NCBI GenBank assembly: GCA_021828195.1
Contig: JAKASQ010000001.1
Coordinates: 295,202 to 359,201 of the forward strand
Direction of reading: 5' to 3'
DNA from: Thermoplasmata archaeon
GTDB lineage: Archaea; Thermoplasmatota; Thermoplasmata; Lutacidiplasmatales; UBA184
DNA: 64,000 nucleotides
Every line of letters starts with the position of its first letter. Positions within the stretch are counted from its first letter, which is position 1. The position numbers were made by a program, and so were the translations under genes. Of the stretch, positions 50,060 to 58,949 are shown in pieces. The notes under the pieces are model-generated. The model made no database searches, had not been told where the DNA came from, and saw only the letters and a list, made by a program, of their open reading frames with translations.

Positions 50060-51034
50060 ATGGAGTTTCGTCGGATTCTCGGCGGCGATCGGGAGGCCTC
50101 CATCCTCGGACTCTCGCTCGACTCGATCCGGACGTCCATCCACCCCGCCGAACCCGCGGCCCGCCGGCTCCTGTCCATCGCCCAGGAAGGGGGCGTCCGA
50201 CTCTTCGACACGGCCGACTCGATTCATCCGAAGCGTACGGAGGCGATGCTCGACCGCGTCGATCGGTTCGAACCGGGCACGCTGTGGATGCTCGAGCGAT
50301 CTCCTTCAGTGCTTGGAGCCGATCCGGCGTCGCGGCGCTTCGACCGCGACGATGCCGGGATCGAAGCTCGCCTCCGAAGATCCTTGGCGGAGACTCCCAC
50401 CCGGCCCGACTTGGCCCGCTGGGTCCAATGGCGCGGGAGCGCCTCACATCCGGAATGGGACGACGAGGCCACCGCGTGCCTCCGGGAGCTCCAGCAGGCT
50501 GGGGAGGTCGCAGGGTGGAGCCTGCGTCGGGTCGCGACGGCGGAGCGGACCGCTGCGCCGGCGGGAGCGGCGCTGAGCGGGGAGATCTCGCTGTTGGACC
50601 GAACGTGGGCCGGCGTTCTCCGGACGACCGAGCGCCCCGCCTCGTTCTTCGCGCGGGACCCAATGGCCTCGGGTCGTCTCGATGGAACGAGATGGGATCA
50701 TTCCCTCAGTGCGATAGGAGGCCGGAGCGTGCCCGCTCCATTGAGGCGCTGGCAAGAGGAGGTGGCGCCGGTCCTGGAGTTCGGATTCCTCACCGATGGA
50801 CATCGTCGGACCCTGGCGCAGGCGGCGCTTCAGTACGTCGCAGGCCTACCGGGCGTTGCATCGATCCTCGTCCCGCTCCCGCCGGCGGAAAGGCTCGCGG
50901 AATGCCTCGCGTTCACGAACGCACCCGGCCTCTCCGAACCGGAGAGCGATCGTATCTCCCGGTCGATGGAGTTGGGGCCGGAGACGCCCGGACCGGGGCG
51001 TCTTGAGCGCACGGGACCTGGGCCTGAACAATGA
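50060..51034 (+). CDS. Aldo/keto-reductase-like protein lacking the catalytic tetrad
   Basis: 324 residues with an AKR-like barrel order: GGDREASILGLSLDSI, the FDTAD element followed by SIHPKRTEAMLDRV, and a C-terminal QAALQYVAGLPGVASILVPL typical of AKR strand 7-8. The Tyr, Lys and His of the AKR tetrad are not where expected (after FDTAD there is no Tyr, the strand-4 Lys reads LER, and the HxxD position is WVQWRG), so oxidoreductase activity is doubtful. The 3' end overlaps the peroxiredoxin start (ATGA), so both are co-translated. It is divergent from rfcL. Confidence 0.7.
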   Translation: MEFRRILGGDREASILGLSLDSIRTSIHPAEPAARRLLSIAQEGGVRLFDTADSIHPKRTEAMLDRVDRFEPGTLWMLERSPSVLGADPASRRFDRDDAGIEARLRRSLAETPTRPDLARWVQWRGSASHPEWDDEATACLRELQQAGEVAGWSLRRVATAERTAAPAGAALSGEISLLDRTWAGVLRTTERPASFFARDPMASGRLDGTRWDHSLSAIGGRSVPAPLRRWQEEVAPVLEFGFLTDGHRRTLAQAALQYVAGLPGVASILVPLPPAERLAECLAFTNAPGLSEPESDRISRSMELGPETPGPGRLERTGPGPEQ

Positions 51035-51486
51035 GCCCGACGATTCCAATCGGGGCGATGGCCCCGGAGTTTGCCGCGCCTCGCCAAGACGGGAGCCTGC
51101 TCCGGCTTTCCGAGTACCGCGGTCGCCCGTTGATCCTGTACTTCTTTCCGAGGGCCGGGACCCCCGGGTGCACCCGGGAGGCGGAGGGGTTCGCCGAGCG
51201 GTACCGCGAGCTCCAAGCGAGTGGAGTCGAGGTGGTGGGAATCAGCACGGATCCGGTGGAACGGCAGGCCCGCTTTGCCGCGGACTGCCGGGTTCCCTTC
51301 CCGCTCCTCTCCGACGCCGACCACGCCATCGCCCGCTCGTACGGGGTGCTCGGGCTCCTCGGGCTCTCGAAGCGGGTTACCTTCGTCCTCAGCGCGGACG
51401 GAGTTGTCATCGACGTGATCTCCGGCTTCCTGCCGGGCCCCCACGTCCGCAGCGCGATCGACCGATTCCTGACTCCCTCGGCCTAG
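51031..51486 (+). CDS. Peroxiredoxin, BCP/PrxQ type
   Basis: 151 residues, thioredoxin-fold peroxidase. The peroxidatic Cys lies in FFPRAGTPGCTREAEGF, preceded by RPLILYF and followed by GVEVVGISTDPVERQARFA. The second (resolving) Cys is the one in AADCRVPFPLL. It reduces hydroperoxides with thioredoxin-like donors in the cytosol. The start overlaps the AKR-like gene stop, and the close coupling suggests a shared oxidative-stress role. No signal peptide. Standard length for BCP. Confidence 0.93.
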   Translation: MSPTIPIGAMAPEFAAPRQDGSLLRLSEYRGRPLILYFFPRAGTPGCTREAEGFAERYRELQASGVEVVGISTDPVERQARFAADCRVPFPLLSDADHAIARSYGVLGLLGLSKRVTFVLSADGVVIDVISGFLPGPHVRSAIDRFLTPSA

Positions 51487-51517
51487 GTCGATCCCCGCGG
51501 GATCGGGCCCGGTCGCG

Positions 51518-51718
51518 CTACTCGCCCTCGTAGTCGAAGTAGGTCCGCACCGTCGCGCGGTACTCCGCGGCCGTCTGTCCCTCGACACGGCCCTCGGGCT
51601 TGGTAGCGCGGAACTCCTTCCGGTTCCGGACGCTCTTCTCGGTGGTCTCCGCCGCATTCTCGACCGCCTTCGCAAGTGGCTCCTTCGACGTGCCGACGAG
51701 TTCGGTGACCTTCTGAAT
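51518..51718 (-). CDS. Dodecin, apparently starting at ATT
   Basis: 66 residues matching the dodecin family in order: QKVTELVGTSKEPLAKAVEN, then AAETTEKSVRN, the RKEFRATKPEGRVEGQ strand and EYRATVRTYFDYE. Dodecins form a 12-mer that stores FMN or FAD. No ATG, GTG or TTG lies in frame between the family N-terminus and an upstream stop; the conserved start position is ATT (51716-51718), preceded by an AGG-rich stretch. So initiation at ATT is likely, or a sequence error hides the start. It is convergent with the peroxiredoxin gene. The frame is short and easily missed. Confidence 0.75.
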   Translation of the reverse strand: MQKVTELVGTSKEPLAKAVENAAETTEKSVRNRKEFRATKPEGRVEGQTAAEYRATVRTYFDYEGE

Positions 51719-51893
51719 CCTGGGAGGTCCTGCCCGAGGGAGGAGGGGGCACCGCGCCTAATCGTCGCGAGGGGGTCATCCGTCCTCGCCACGCTCGACC
51801 GGCGGACCGGAACGGTCACAGTGTGACTTGGCGCAGTTGCCTCGTCACGGTAACCATTATCCGCCCCGCCTCCCGACGGGCCTCGAGGCGTGC

Positions 51894-52703
51894 ATGTCGG
51901 ACTTCCTGACCTTCTTCGCCCTTACGACGGTCATGGGACTGTCGATCTTCATCTCGTTGCCGCTCATCATGAGCCGACGGATCCCGATCGCCTGGATCGT
52001 GATGTTCAGCGCGGTCGCGATCGGCATCCTGGTCTTCTTGATCGCGGACATCTTCTCCAACGTCGCCTCGGTCAATGTCGGAGGCGCTCAGTACCTGACG
52101 AACCCGACGTTGGACGCGCTGTTCGTGGGAGGGGTCACCCTCGCGTACGTGATCCTCTACTTCATCGACAATCGGGCCCCCGCGCTCGCCAAGGCAGAGG
52201 GACAGGAGTCCTCGATCGGCGACTTCAACCCGAGCCGCGTGGCGTTGATCATCGCCATCGGGATGGGATTCCAGAACCTCACCGAGGGCCTGGTCTTCGG
52301 CTTCAACTGGGTCGCCGGCAACGTCACCCTTCTCGCGGTCATCTTCGTTGGATTCTTCGTCCAGAACATCACCGAAGGCTTCCCGATCGGAGCCCCGTTC
52401 ATGGGACAGAACGAGCGCCCGCGCGGCCGGATCGTCGCGTACTTCACGATCGGTGGCCTCACGACGATCCTCGGCGGAGTGGTGGGCTACCTCCTCGGCA
52501 CGAACCCGGGAGCGTACTACACGCAGATCCTGGTCTTCTTCGACGCGATCGCAATCGGGGCTCTCGTCTACGTCATCTTGCCGATGATCCGGGTCGCCTT
52601 CCGCAAGGAAGGCACCACCATGGACCATTTCTCGAAGCAGCGCCTAGTCTACTTCGGGGTCCTGGCCGGATTCCTTCTCGGGTTCGTGGTGAACTCGTTC
52701 TAG
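51894..52703 (+). CDS. ZIP-like metal transporter with altered ligand motifs
   Basis: 269 residues with about eight transmembrane helices. The ZIP duplication is visible: helix 4-like FQNLTEGLVFGFNW and helix 5-like VQNITEGFPIGAPF. The usual metal site is HNxPEG and HExxHE; here Gln replaces the first His in both, while Asn and Glu-Gly are kept. It may still move divalent ions or have a changed specificity. ATG 51894 is the first Met before the first helix (LTFFALTTVMGLSIFISLPL). A TATA-like CATTATCC near 51857 gives a short leader. Confidence 0.78.
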   Translation: MSDFLTFFALTTVMGLSIFISLPLIMSRRIPIAWIVMFSAVAIGILVFLIADIFSNVASVNVGGAQYLTNPTLDALFVGGVTLAYVILYFIDNRAPALAKAEGQESSIGDFNPSRVALIIAIGMGFQNLTEGLVFGFNWVAGNVTLLAVIFVGFFVQNITEGFPIGAPFMGQNERPRGRIVAYFTIGGLTTILGGVVGYLLGTNPGAYYTQILVFFDAIAIGALVYVILPMIRVAFRKEGTTMDHFSKQRLVYFGVLAGFLLGFVVNSF

Positions 52704-52745
52704 ACGGAGCGGAGGCGAGCCTCCCGCGTGACGGGCGGAGCGGCG

Positions 52746-53306
52746 CTACGGCTCTGCGAGTTCGCTGGATACGTCGGCCGGAAGGCCGAGGGTCGTGAGG
52801 ATGTCCTCGTGCGATCGGCCGAACTCCGAAGGTGCCGCCTTCGCAAGATCGACCAGACGCAACCTCTTCCACGGATGCAGCGACGGGAGTCGGGAGGAGG
52901 CGAGGCGGCCCCGATAGATGAACTGGAGATCCCAGTGCTTGGTACGCTGGGAGCGGGGCATGTAGAACTGGGAGTCCAGGATCGGCGGATCCCATGTGGC
53001 GGAGAGGTTTCCCAGCTGCTCGTGCAATATCCGGGTCGCGGCGTGATTGGGACCCTCGCCGAACAGCAGATGCGAGGCCGGCAGGACCCAGCGACCCTCG
53101 TTGAGTTCGACCTCCTCTCGAGCGAGGCCCGCGAAGTGGTCCCACGGCGCCTCGGGGTTCATCTGTCCCACGAGCACCTGCTTCGGGTCCCCGGGGGGAC
53201 TGAAGATCAAGAACGCCGACAAGCAGATGTCCTCGGAGGGGAGCTCGTGGATGCTGAACGGCGCGTCGCTGCGCGTGAACCGGCAGAAGATCCGGTCGGT
53301 CGCCAT
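52746..53306 (-). CDS. Nudix-like fold protein with a degenerate Nudix box
   Basis: 186 residues. A region reading FGEGPNHAATRILHEQLG occupies the place of the Nudix box (GxxxxxEAxxRExxEE), but the Glu pair is lost (RILHEQ). Flanking strands (AFLIFSPPGDPKQVLVGQM, HWDLQFIYRGRL) suit a Nudix fold. So it may bind a nucleotide without hydrolysing it. The start ATG 53306 has a TATA-like GTTACAAC about 27 nt upstream. A longer start upstream would add ~70 Arg/Pro-rich residues. Context gives no hint. Family not named further. Confidence 0.55.
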   Translation of the reverse strand: MATDRIFCRFTRSDAPFSIHELPSEDICLSAFLIFSPPGDPKQVLVGQMNPEAPWDHFAGLAREEVELNEGRWVLPASHLLFGEGPNHAATRILHEQLGNLSATWDPPILDSQFYMPRSQRTKHWDLQFIYRGRLASSRLPSLHPWKRLRLVDLAKAAPSEFGRSHEDILTTLGLPADVSSELAEP

Positions 53307-53796
53307 CGCCGGGCCGAGCTTCGCGTGGTTGTAACGGTTCGGGTGAGGTTCGGCCCCACCGTCCCCGCTCTTCGGCCCAGATCTCTGCCCGACAACCCGC
53401 GATGCGCAGGGCGAGGGGGCGGGTGGAGGGTGATCGCATCGGACGAACCTCGGATCCCTCCGGGCCGATGGGTCGGCCCGGACCAATGCGCCACGAGGTA
53501 GGGAGGTCGACTCGCTCATCTTGCGCAGCGGCCGTCTCCCCGCCGATTGTTCCCGAGGCTCGTCGATCGCGAAGAGAGCGCGGAACGCGCCCCTCCCGCT
53601 CTCCTCGTGGGGCGGACGACCCTCCGCGGGCCGGTCGATGCAACGGGGCGCTTCGTTCGGAGGCTCGTCTTCATTGTCCGCAGCACCGGCAGCCGGATCC
53701 TCCTCCCCCCATCTTTGTGCGGCTCATCGTCGAGCGCTCGAGCACGGCTCCGGGGCCCGAAGGGGATCGATCGCGCGACCCGCCCTCGCACGCGCG
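53307..53796. other. 490-nt interval without a recognised gene
   Basis: Only Arg/Pro/Ser-rich frames typical of G+C-rich non-coding DNA are present. I see no RNA gene, repeat array or insertion sequence. It lies next to the tRNA-Thr, so a small RNA cannot be excluded by eye. Confidence 0.4.
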
Positions 53797-53869
53797 AGCC
53801 GCCGGAGAGGATTGAACTCCCGACCTGCTGATTACAAATCAGCCGCTCTACCAACTGAGCTACGGCGGC
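53797..53869 (-). tRNA. tRNA-Thr (anticodon TGT)
   Basis: A 73-nt cloverleaf. Acceptor GCCGCCG pairs with CGGCGGC. The D-arm starts GCTC, the anticodon loop is TTTGTAA inside stem GCTGA/TCAGC, and the T-arm contains GTTCAAT. The discriminator is T, as common for archaeal tRNA-Thr. No intron and no encoded CCA. It reads ACA and likely carries KEOPS-made t6A at position 37. Confidence 0.95.
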
Positions 53870-53931
53870 ACCGGGCCGGGGATGCTGTCGCGGGGACTTA
53901 AATCAGGTCGCGCCCCCTCCGCCGCCGCTTT

Positions 53932-55638
53932 ATGGCGCCTCCGGTGGCAGCCGGTATGGCTTCGAACGACCCCGCGCACCACAACATCCACGCCCCACGG
54001 GGTCCGGATCTTTCCTGCAAGGGCTGGAGCCAGGAGGCCGCCCTGCGCCTGCTGATGAATAATCTCGATCCCGAGGTCGCTCGGGATCCGGATCATCTCA
54101 TCGTGTACGGGGGGCGCGGCAAGGCCGCAAGGGATTGGGAGGCGTACGATCGGATCGTCGCGGCGCTTCGCACGCTCGGGAACGACGAGACGCTCCTCGT
54201 GCAGTCGGGCAAGCCCGTCGGGATCTTTCCGACGCACTCCGCCGCGCCGCGCGTGCTGATATCGAACGCGATGATCGTGCCCCGCTGGGCGACCGACGAG
54301 ATCTTCTGGGACCTCGAGGCGAGGGGCCTGACCATGTACGGCCAGATGACGGCCGGCAGCTGGGTGTACATCGGCACGCAGGGGATCCTGCAGGGCACGT
54401 ACGAGACGCTCGCATCGCTAAGCCGAGCCGAGTTCCAAGCACCGGACCTCACCGGACGCTGGATGCTCTCGAGCGGCCTCGGAGAGATGGGAGGAGCCCA
54501 GCCGCTGGCCGTGACGATGCTGGGCGGCGTCGCCCTCATCGTGGACGTCGATCCCCGCGCGATCGATCGGCGGCTCCGTCTGAAGTACCTCGATGTGCAA
54601 GCCCCCTCGCTCGACGAAGCGCTGGCGCTCGTTCACGACGCGGTCGTGGGTCGTCGGCCCCTTTCCGTCGGTCTTCAGGCGAACGCGGCGGACGTGTACC
54701 CCGAGATCGTGCGCAAGGGGATCGTGCCTCACGTGGTCAGCGATCAGACGGCGGCCCACGATCTGCGAGTGGGCTACATCCCGCAGGGGCTGACCGTGGA
54801 GCAAGCGGCCCGCGCTCGGATCGACGACCCGGCGGCCTACCTCGTCCGGGTCCGCGCTTCGCTCGCCACGGAGGCCCGGGCCATCCTCGCGATGCAACGG
54901 CAGGGGGCGAAGACGTTCGACTACGGCAACAACTTCCGGACCCAGGCGAAGGGGTCCGGGGTACCGGATGCGTTCGAGATTCCCGGATACGTACCGAAGT
55001 ACATCCGGCCCTTGTTCGCCGTCGGGAGCGGGCCGTTCCGATGGATCGCCCTCAGCGGCGATCCCGAGGACATCCACCACATCGACCGGATGATCTTGAA
55101 CGAGTTCCGGGAAAACGAGCCGCTCTGCCGATGGATCCGGCTTGCCGGGGAAAAGGTACGCTTCCAGGGGCTCCCTGCCCGGATCTGTTACATGGGCTAC
55201 GGGGAGCGAGAGCGCTTCGGACATCTCGTCAACGCGCTCGTGCGCGACCACGATCTCGTCGCGCCGATCGCCATCGGACGCGACCACCACGATACGGGCA
55301 GCGTCGCGAGCCCGTTCCGAGAGACCGAGGCGATGCGGGACGGCTCGGACGCGATCGCCGACTGGCCGATCCTCAACGCCCTCCTGAACGTCGCGAGCGG
55401 AGCGAGCTGGGTTTCGGTCCATCACGGCGGAGGCGTCGGGATCGGCAACTCGATCCACGCGGGCCTCGTGATCGTGGCCGACGGAACGGCGGAGGCCGAC
55501 GAGCGGATCCGCCGGGCATTGCACAACGATCCCGGGATCGGAGTCGCACGCCACGCCGACGCGGGATATCCAGAGTCGCGCGCGCTGTTGGCCTCCGCCC
55601 GGTTTCGGGTGCCGGGCGAGCGACCGGCGCCGCCGTAG
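53932..55638 (+). CDS. hutU: Urocanate hydratase
   Basis: 568 residues. It adds water to urocanate with NAD+ as a tightly bound electrophile, the second step of histidine breakdown. Family motifs are strong: [68 protein letters not shown] with the active-site Cys, [13 protein letters not shown] and [15 protein letters not shown]. Start could be ATG 53932 or the in-frame ATG 53956; each has a TATA-like stretch 25-31 nt upstream (53897 and 53927). No other hut gene is in the window, so the rest of the pathway must lie elsewhere. Confidence 0.95.
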   Translation: MAPPVAAGMASNDPAHHNIHAPRGPDLSCKGWSQEAALRLLMNNLDPEVARDPDHLIVYGGRGKAARDWEAYDRIVAALRTLGNDETLLVQSGKPVGIFPTHSAAPRVLISNAMIVPRWATDEIFWDLEARGLTMYGQMTAGSWVYIGTQGILQGTYETLASLSRAEFQAPDLTGRWMLSSGLGEMGGAQPLAVTMLGGVALIVDVDPRAIDRRLRLKYLDVQAPSLDEALALVHDAVVGRRPLSVGLQANAADVYPEIVRKGIVPHVVSDQTAAHDLRVGYIPQGLTVEQAARARIDDPAAYLVRVRASLATEARAILAMQRQGAKTFDYGNNFRTQAKGSGVPDAFEIPGYVPKYIRPLFAVGSGPFRWIALSGDPEDIHHIDRMILNEFRENEPLCRWIRLAGEKVRFQGLPARICYMGYGERERFGHLVNALVRDHDLVAPIAIGRDHHDTGSVASPFRETEAMRDGSDAIADWPILNALLNVASGASWVSVHHGGGVGIGNSIHAGLVIVADGTAEADERIRRALHNDPGIGVARHADAGYPESRALLASARFRVPGERPAPP

Positions 55639-55652
55639 CGGCGCGCGCCGCG

Positions 55653-55660
55653 CTTTAGTA
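55653..55660 (+). promoter_or_regulatory. TATA-like box of the M29-like gene
   Basis: CTTTAGTA is centred about 26 nt before the ATG at 55682, as for a leaderless start. It lies right after the hutU stop. Confidence 0.4.
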
Positions 55661-55681
55661 CGCACTCGCATTCGAGCGGCC

Positions 55682-56785
55682 ATGTCCCCGGATTCTGCAC
55701 AACCCGATCTGCTCGCCCGAAGGGTCCTGTCCCAGAGGATCCAACTCCGCCCGAAGGAGACGGTCACGATCGAGGCGTGGCCCACCGCCTTGCCCTGGGC
55801 CAATGCGTTCGTGCGGCAAGCTCGTCGGATCGGTGCGAAGCCGATCCTGCTGTACGACGACGAGGCGTCTTACTGGAAAGAGGTACTCTCGGGCGGGGCG
55901 CCGGGCCTCGGTCGACCCGGGGCCCACGAGTGGGCCGTACTCGAGCACTCGGACGTCTACATCTATTTCTGGGGACCGGAGGACCGAAGCCGGATGCGCG
56001 CGTTGCCGGACGCGACCCAAGAGGCGCTGACGGCGTTCAATGCACGCTGGTACGAGGTTGCGGCGAAGACCGGTCTGCGGGGCCTTCGCATGGAGATCGC
56101 CCGCGCCACCGAGGCCAATGCGCGATACTACGGGGTCAATCTCGGCCGGTGGGAACGAGAGCTCGTTGCGGCCAGTATGCGCAATCCGGCGGAGTTCGAT
56201 CGGCCCAGCGCCCGACTCCGGCGCGCCCTGGAGCACGGAACGACCGTACGGATCCGGCACCCCAACGGAACCGACCTTTCCCTTGCGCTCGCGGACCGGG
56301 AGGCGAGGAGCTTCCTCGGACGGGTGACGCGGGAGACCATGAAACGCCGGTTCGGCATGCTCGCGAGCGTGCCGACCGCGGCGGTGGTGGTCTCGCTGGA
56401 TGAATCAGCGGCCGAGGGAGCGATCGTATCGGATCGGGAGAACTACCTCCCCACCGGCCCGGTGGTAAAGGGTAGCTGGAAATTCTCGGACGGCCGCCTG
56501 CGGTCCGCTCGCTACGCGTCCGGAGGGACCCGGTTCCGTGGGCCCTATGCCGAGGGTGGCGATGGAAAGGATCGGCCGGCATTCCTCGAGATCGGACTCG
56601 ACCCGGCGCTCCGTGTCTCGCCGGAGCTCGAGGATAGCGAACTGGGCGCGATCACCGTCGGCATCGGCGCCAACGCCGGTTACGGAGGCAAGAGCAAGTC
56701 GAGCTTCAGCAGCTGGCTGACCGTACGAGGCGCGGAGCTATCGATCGACGGGACGGTCGTGGTCAGGGGCGGGCGGGTCCGCTAG
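55682..56785 (+). CDS. M29-like aminopeptidase homologue, metal ligands apparently lost
   Basis: 367 residues resembling thermophilic aminopeptidases of family M29 (AmpS/AmpT): the N-terminal SQRIQLRPKETVTIEAWPTA, VYIYFWGPEDRSRM, then IRHPNGTDLSLALADREA and the C-terminal ITVGIGANAGYGG and SSWLTVRGAELSIDG. M29 enzymes hold two metals with Glu, His and Asp residues in the last part. The usual HIALG-like and HxD motifs read ITVGIG and SSWLTV here, so His and Asp are missing and activity is doubtful. The 3' end overlaps the convergent Nudix gene by 23 nt. Confidence 0.72.
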   Translation: MSPDSAQPDLLARRVLSQRIQLRPKETVTIEAWPTALPWANAFVRQARRIGAKPILLYDDEASYWKEVLSGGAPGLGRPGAHEWAVLEHSDVYIYFWGPEDRSRMRALPDATQEALTAFNARWYEVAAKTGLRGLRMEIARATEANARYYGVNLGRWERELVAASMRNPAEFDRPSARLRRALEHGTTVRIRHPNGTDLSLALADREARSFLGRVTRETMKRRFGMLASVPTAAVVVSLDESAAEGAIVSDRENYLPTGPVVKGSWKFSDGRLRSARYASGGTRFRGPYAEGGDGKDRPAFLEIGLDPALRVSPELEDSELGAITVGIGANAGYGGKSKSSFSSWLTVRGAELSIDGTVVVRGGRVR

Positions 56786-57260
56786 GCCGGCCCAAGGACC
56801 GGGTTCGGGACGAACGCACCCGATCACGGGCCCGTGCAACGACCGTCCGGTCGGTTTCGTAGGTGACGGTGCCCAGGGCCTCCTCCGACGCTAGCCACGC
56901 GTATCGGTCGAAGATCGGCTCGAGCCGGACCGACCTCGTGGGGGTGTAGGCGAGGAAGTAGATTGCCGTCTTGAGCACGTTCGAGCCCTCGCCCGGCCGA
57001 TAGAAGCGGTACGTAATCTCTCCGATCTCCTCTTGGAGGTCCACCGAGTCGATGCCGGTCTCTTCGACGATCTCCCGACGCGCGGCCTGCGCTAGGGATT
57101 CTCCCGGATCGACGTGGCCCTTCGGAAGACACCAACGGTCCTCGTCCGCGAGGTGGATCAGCAGGAACTCGCCGCTCGGTTCGTGGACCACGACCGCACC
57201 CGCGGAGAGTTCCGGCACGATCGGCGCGTCGGCTCGAAAGGGGAGGGTTCCCGGTTTCAC
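56763..57260 (-). CDS. Nudix hydrolase
   Basis: 165 residues with a complete Nudix box, GHVDPGESLAQAARREIVEE followed by TG, and the flanking RWCLPK strand. The pattern (WxLPKGHxxxGE) is like the Ap4A/diadenosine-type hydrolases and general nucleotide-diphosphate pyrophosphatases. It cleaves nucleoside diphosphates linked to another moiety. Start GTG 57260 has a TATA-like GCTAAG (57285-57290) about 27 nt upstream. The last ~25 residues are Arg/Ser-rich and overlap the convergent M29-like gene. Confidence 0.9.
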   Translation of the reverse strand: MKPGTLPFRADAPIVPELSAGAVVVHEPSGEFLLIHLADEDRWCLPKGHVDPGESLAQAARREIVEETGIDSVDLQEEIGEITYRFYRPGEGSNVLKTAIYFLAYTPTRSVRLEPIFDRYAWLASEEALGTVTYETDRTVVARARDRVRSSRTRSLGRPSGPARP

Positions 57261-57355
57261 GGGGGCCCCGATGAACCCTCGGCTCTTAGCCCCTCCACCG
57301 GGAGCGGAATCCCGCCGATGAACGCTTATGGCGCCTTACGCCTCCGCTTCGCCGG

Positions 57356-58948
57356 ATGCTGGGCCCCGAGGAGGAATATCACGACCTCGCGACGCTCGTG
57401 GTCGCGAAGGCCGCGAAGAACGAGGAGAAGGTCGCGGTACGTTTCGGCGCCAAGACCCTCTCCTATCGGGATCTCGATCGCGAGAGTCGGCGCGTCGCCT
57501 CCGGCCTCCAGGCGGCGGGGATCGGGCACGGAGATCGGGTCGCCGCCTTCCTGTTCAACGGCCCGGAGTTCCTCTCGCTCTGGTTCGGTCTCTCCCGTCT
57601 CGGAGCCGTCCTGGTTCCGCTGAACACGGCCCTCAAGGGAGAGATTCTCCGCTACGAGCTCGATGACGCCTCCCCGAAGGGGATCGTCGTTGACGTTCGG
57701 CTCTGGCCCACCTACGCGGCGGTCCGGGGTCCGAGCCCTATCCCGAGGGAATGGATCGTCAAGCCGCAGACTTCGGTCGATGCGCTCCCACCGGACGTCG
57801 CGAACTTTGCATCGTTGCCGAGCGACGCGCCGCTCGGTCCCGTGGACCCTCCGCAGCCGTGGGAGGCCGCGGCGATCATGTACACCAGTGGCACGACCGG
57901 GCCTCCCAAGGGAGTCCTCGTGCCGCACGAGGGCTACCTCGTTACTTCGGCCGAGATCGGGCGAAGAAGCCGCCTCCACGAAGGCGCGGTGCTGTTCACG
58001 GGACTCCCCCTGTTCCACTGCAACGCCCAGGAGATGACGACCCTCGCCGCGATGCTCAACGACCTCACCGCCGCCTTCGAGGAGCGGTTCCACGCGAGCA
58101 CCTACTGGGAGACCGCCGCCGCGATGGGAGCGACCCACGTTTCCCTGCTGATCTCGATGATCAACGTGCTGTACAAGCAGCCCGAGAAGCCGACCGACCG
58201 CCATCACACCGTGCGCGTCGCCCTCACCGCCGGAACGACGAAGCAGATCTGGCCGGAGTTCGAGAAGCGCTTCGGCCTGACCGTGATCGAGCTCTACGGG
58301 ATGACCGAGTGCGGGTGTACGACCCTCATGAACCCCCCGAACGCGATCCGGGTCGGCTCGATCGGAACTCCCCTCGACTTCGTCGAGGCCGATGTAGTGG
58401 ACGAGCAGGATCGCCCCGTGCCGAACGGAGAGCGGGGCGAACTGATCGTTCGGCCGCGGCGACCGTTCACGATGTTCCTCGGCTATCTCAACAAAGCCGA
58501 ACAGACGGTGGATGCCTGGAGGAACCTGTGGTTCCACACCGGGGACTACGTGACGCGCGACGCGGACGGGTACTACTACTTCGTCGACCGGAAGAAGGAT
58601 GTCATCCGCCGGCGCGGGGAGAACATAGCGCCGTATGACGTGGAGATCGCGATCAACCACCACCCCGCTGTCTTCGAGTCCGTCGTGGTGGCTGTCCCCT
58701 CCCCGCTCGGAGAGGACGACGTGAAGGCGTTCGTGCAGCTCAAGCCCGGCGCGACGGTGGAACCCAAGACGCTGTTCGAGTTCGCGAGCGAGCGCCTTCC
58801 GTTCTTCATGGTGCCGAAGTACATCGAGTTTCTGGACGAGATCCCCAAGACGGCCAATCAGAAGGCCCAGCGCTACCTCCTCCGGGGACGGCGCGGAGGT
58901 CAGGAGTACGACCGAGACACCCTCGGCGTCGTCCTCCGCAAGCCGTAG
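57356..58948 (+). CDS. Acyl-CoA synthetase, AMP-forming
   Basis: 530 residues of the acyl-adenylate/CoA-ligase family. P-loop MYTSGTTGPPKGVLVPH near residue 180, then IELYGMTECGCT, the hinge WFHTGDYVTRDADG and YYFVDRKKDVIRRRGENIAP, and the C-terminal catalytic Lys in IPKTANQKAQRYLLRG. It activates a carboxylic acid to its CoA thioester in the cytosol; the overall pattern resembles the CaiC/long-chain type. A TATA-like stretch at 57324-57330 suits the ATG at 57356. It is near hydroxyacyl-CoA dehydrogenase, SCP2 and thiolase genes, so a fatty-acid-related role is likely. Confidence 0.9.
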   Translation: MLGPEEEYHDLATLVVAKAAKNEEKVAVRFGAKTLSYRDLDRESRRVASGLQAAGIGHGDRVAAFLFNGPEFLSLWFGLSRLGAVLVPLNTALKGEILRYELDDASPKGIVVDVRLWPTYAAVRGPSPIPREWIVKPQTSVDALPPDVANFASLPSDAPLGPVDPPQPWEAAAIMYTSGTTGPPKGVLVPHEGYLVTSAEIGRRSRLHEGAVLFTGLPLFHCNAQEMTTLAAMLNDLTAAFEERFHASTYWETAAAMGATHVSLLISMINVLYKQPEKPTDRHHTVRVALTAGTTKQIWPEFEKRFGLTVIELYGMTECGCTTLMNPPNAIRVGSIGTPLDFVEADVVDEQDRPVPNGERGELIVRPRRPFTMFLGYLNKAEQTVDAWRNLWFHTGDYVTRDADGYYYFVDRKKDVIRRRGENIAPYDVEIAINHHPAVFESVVVAVPSPLGEDDVKAFVQLKPGATVEPKTLFEFASERLPFFMVPKYIEFLDEIPKTANQKAQRYLLRGRRGGQEYDRDTLGVVLRKP

Positions 58949-58949
58949 C

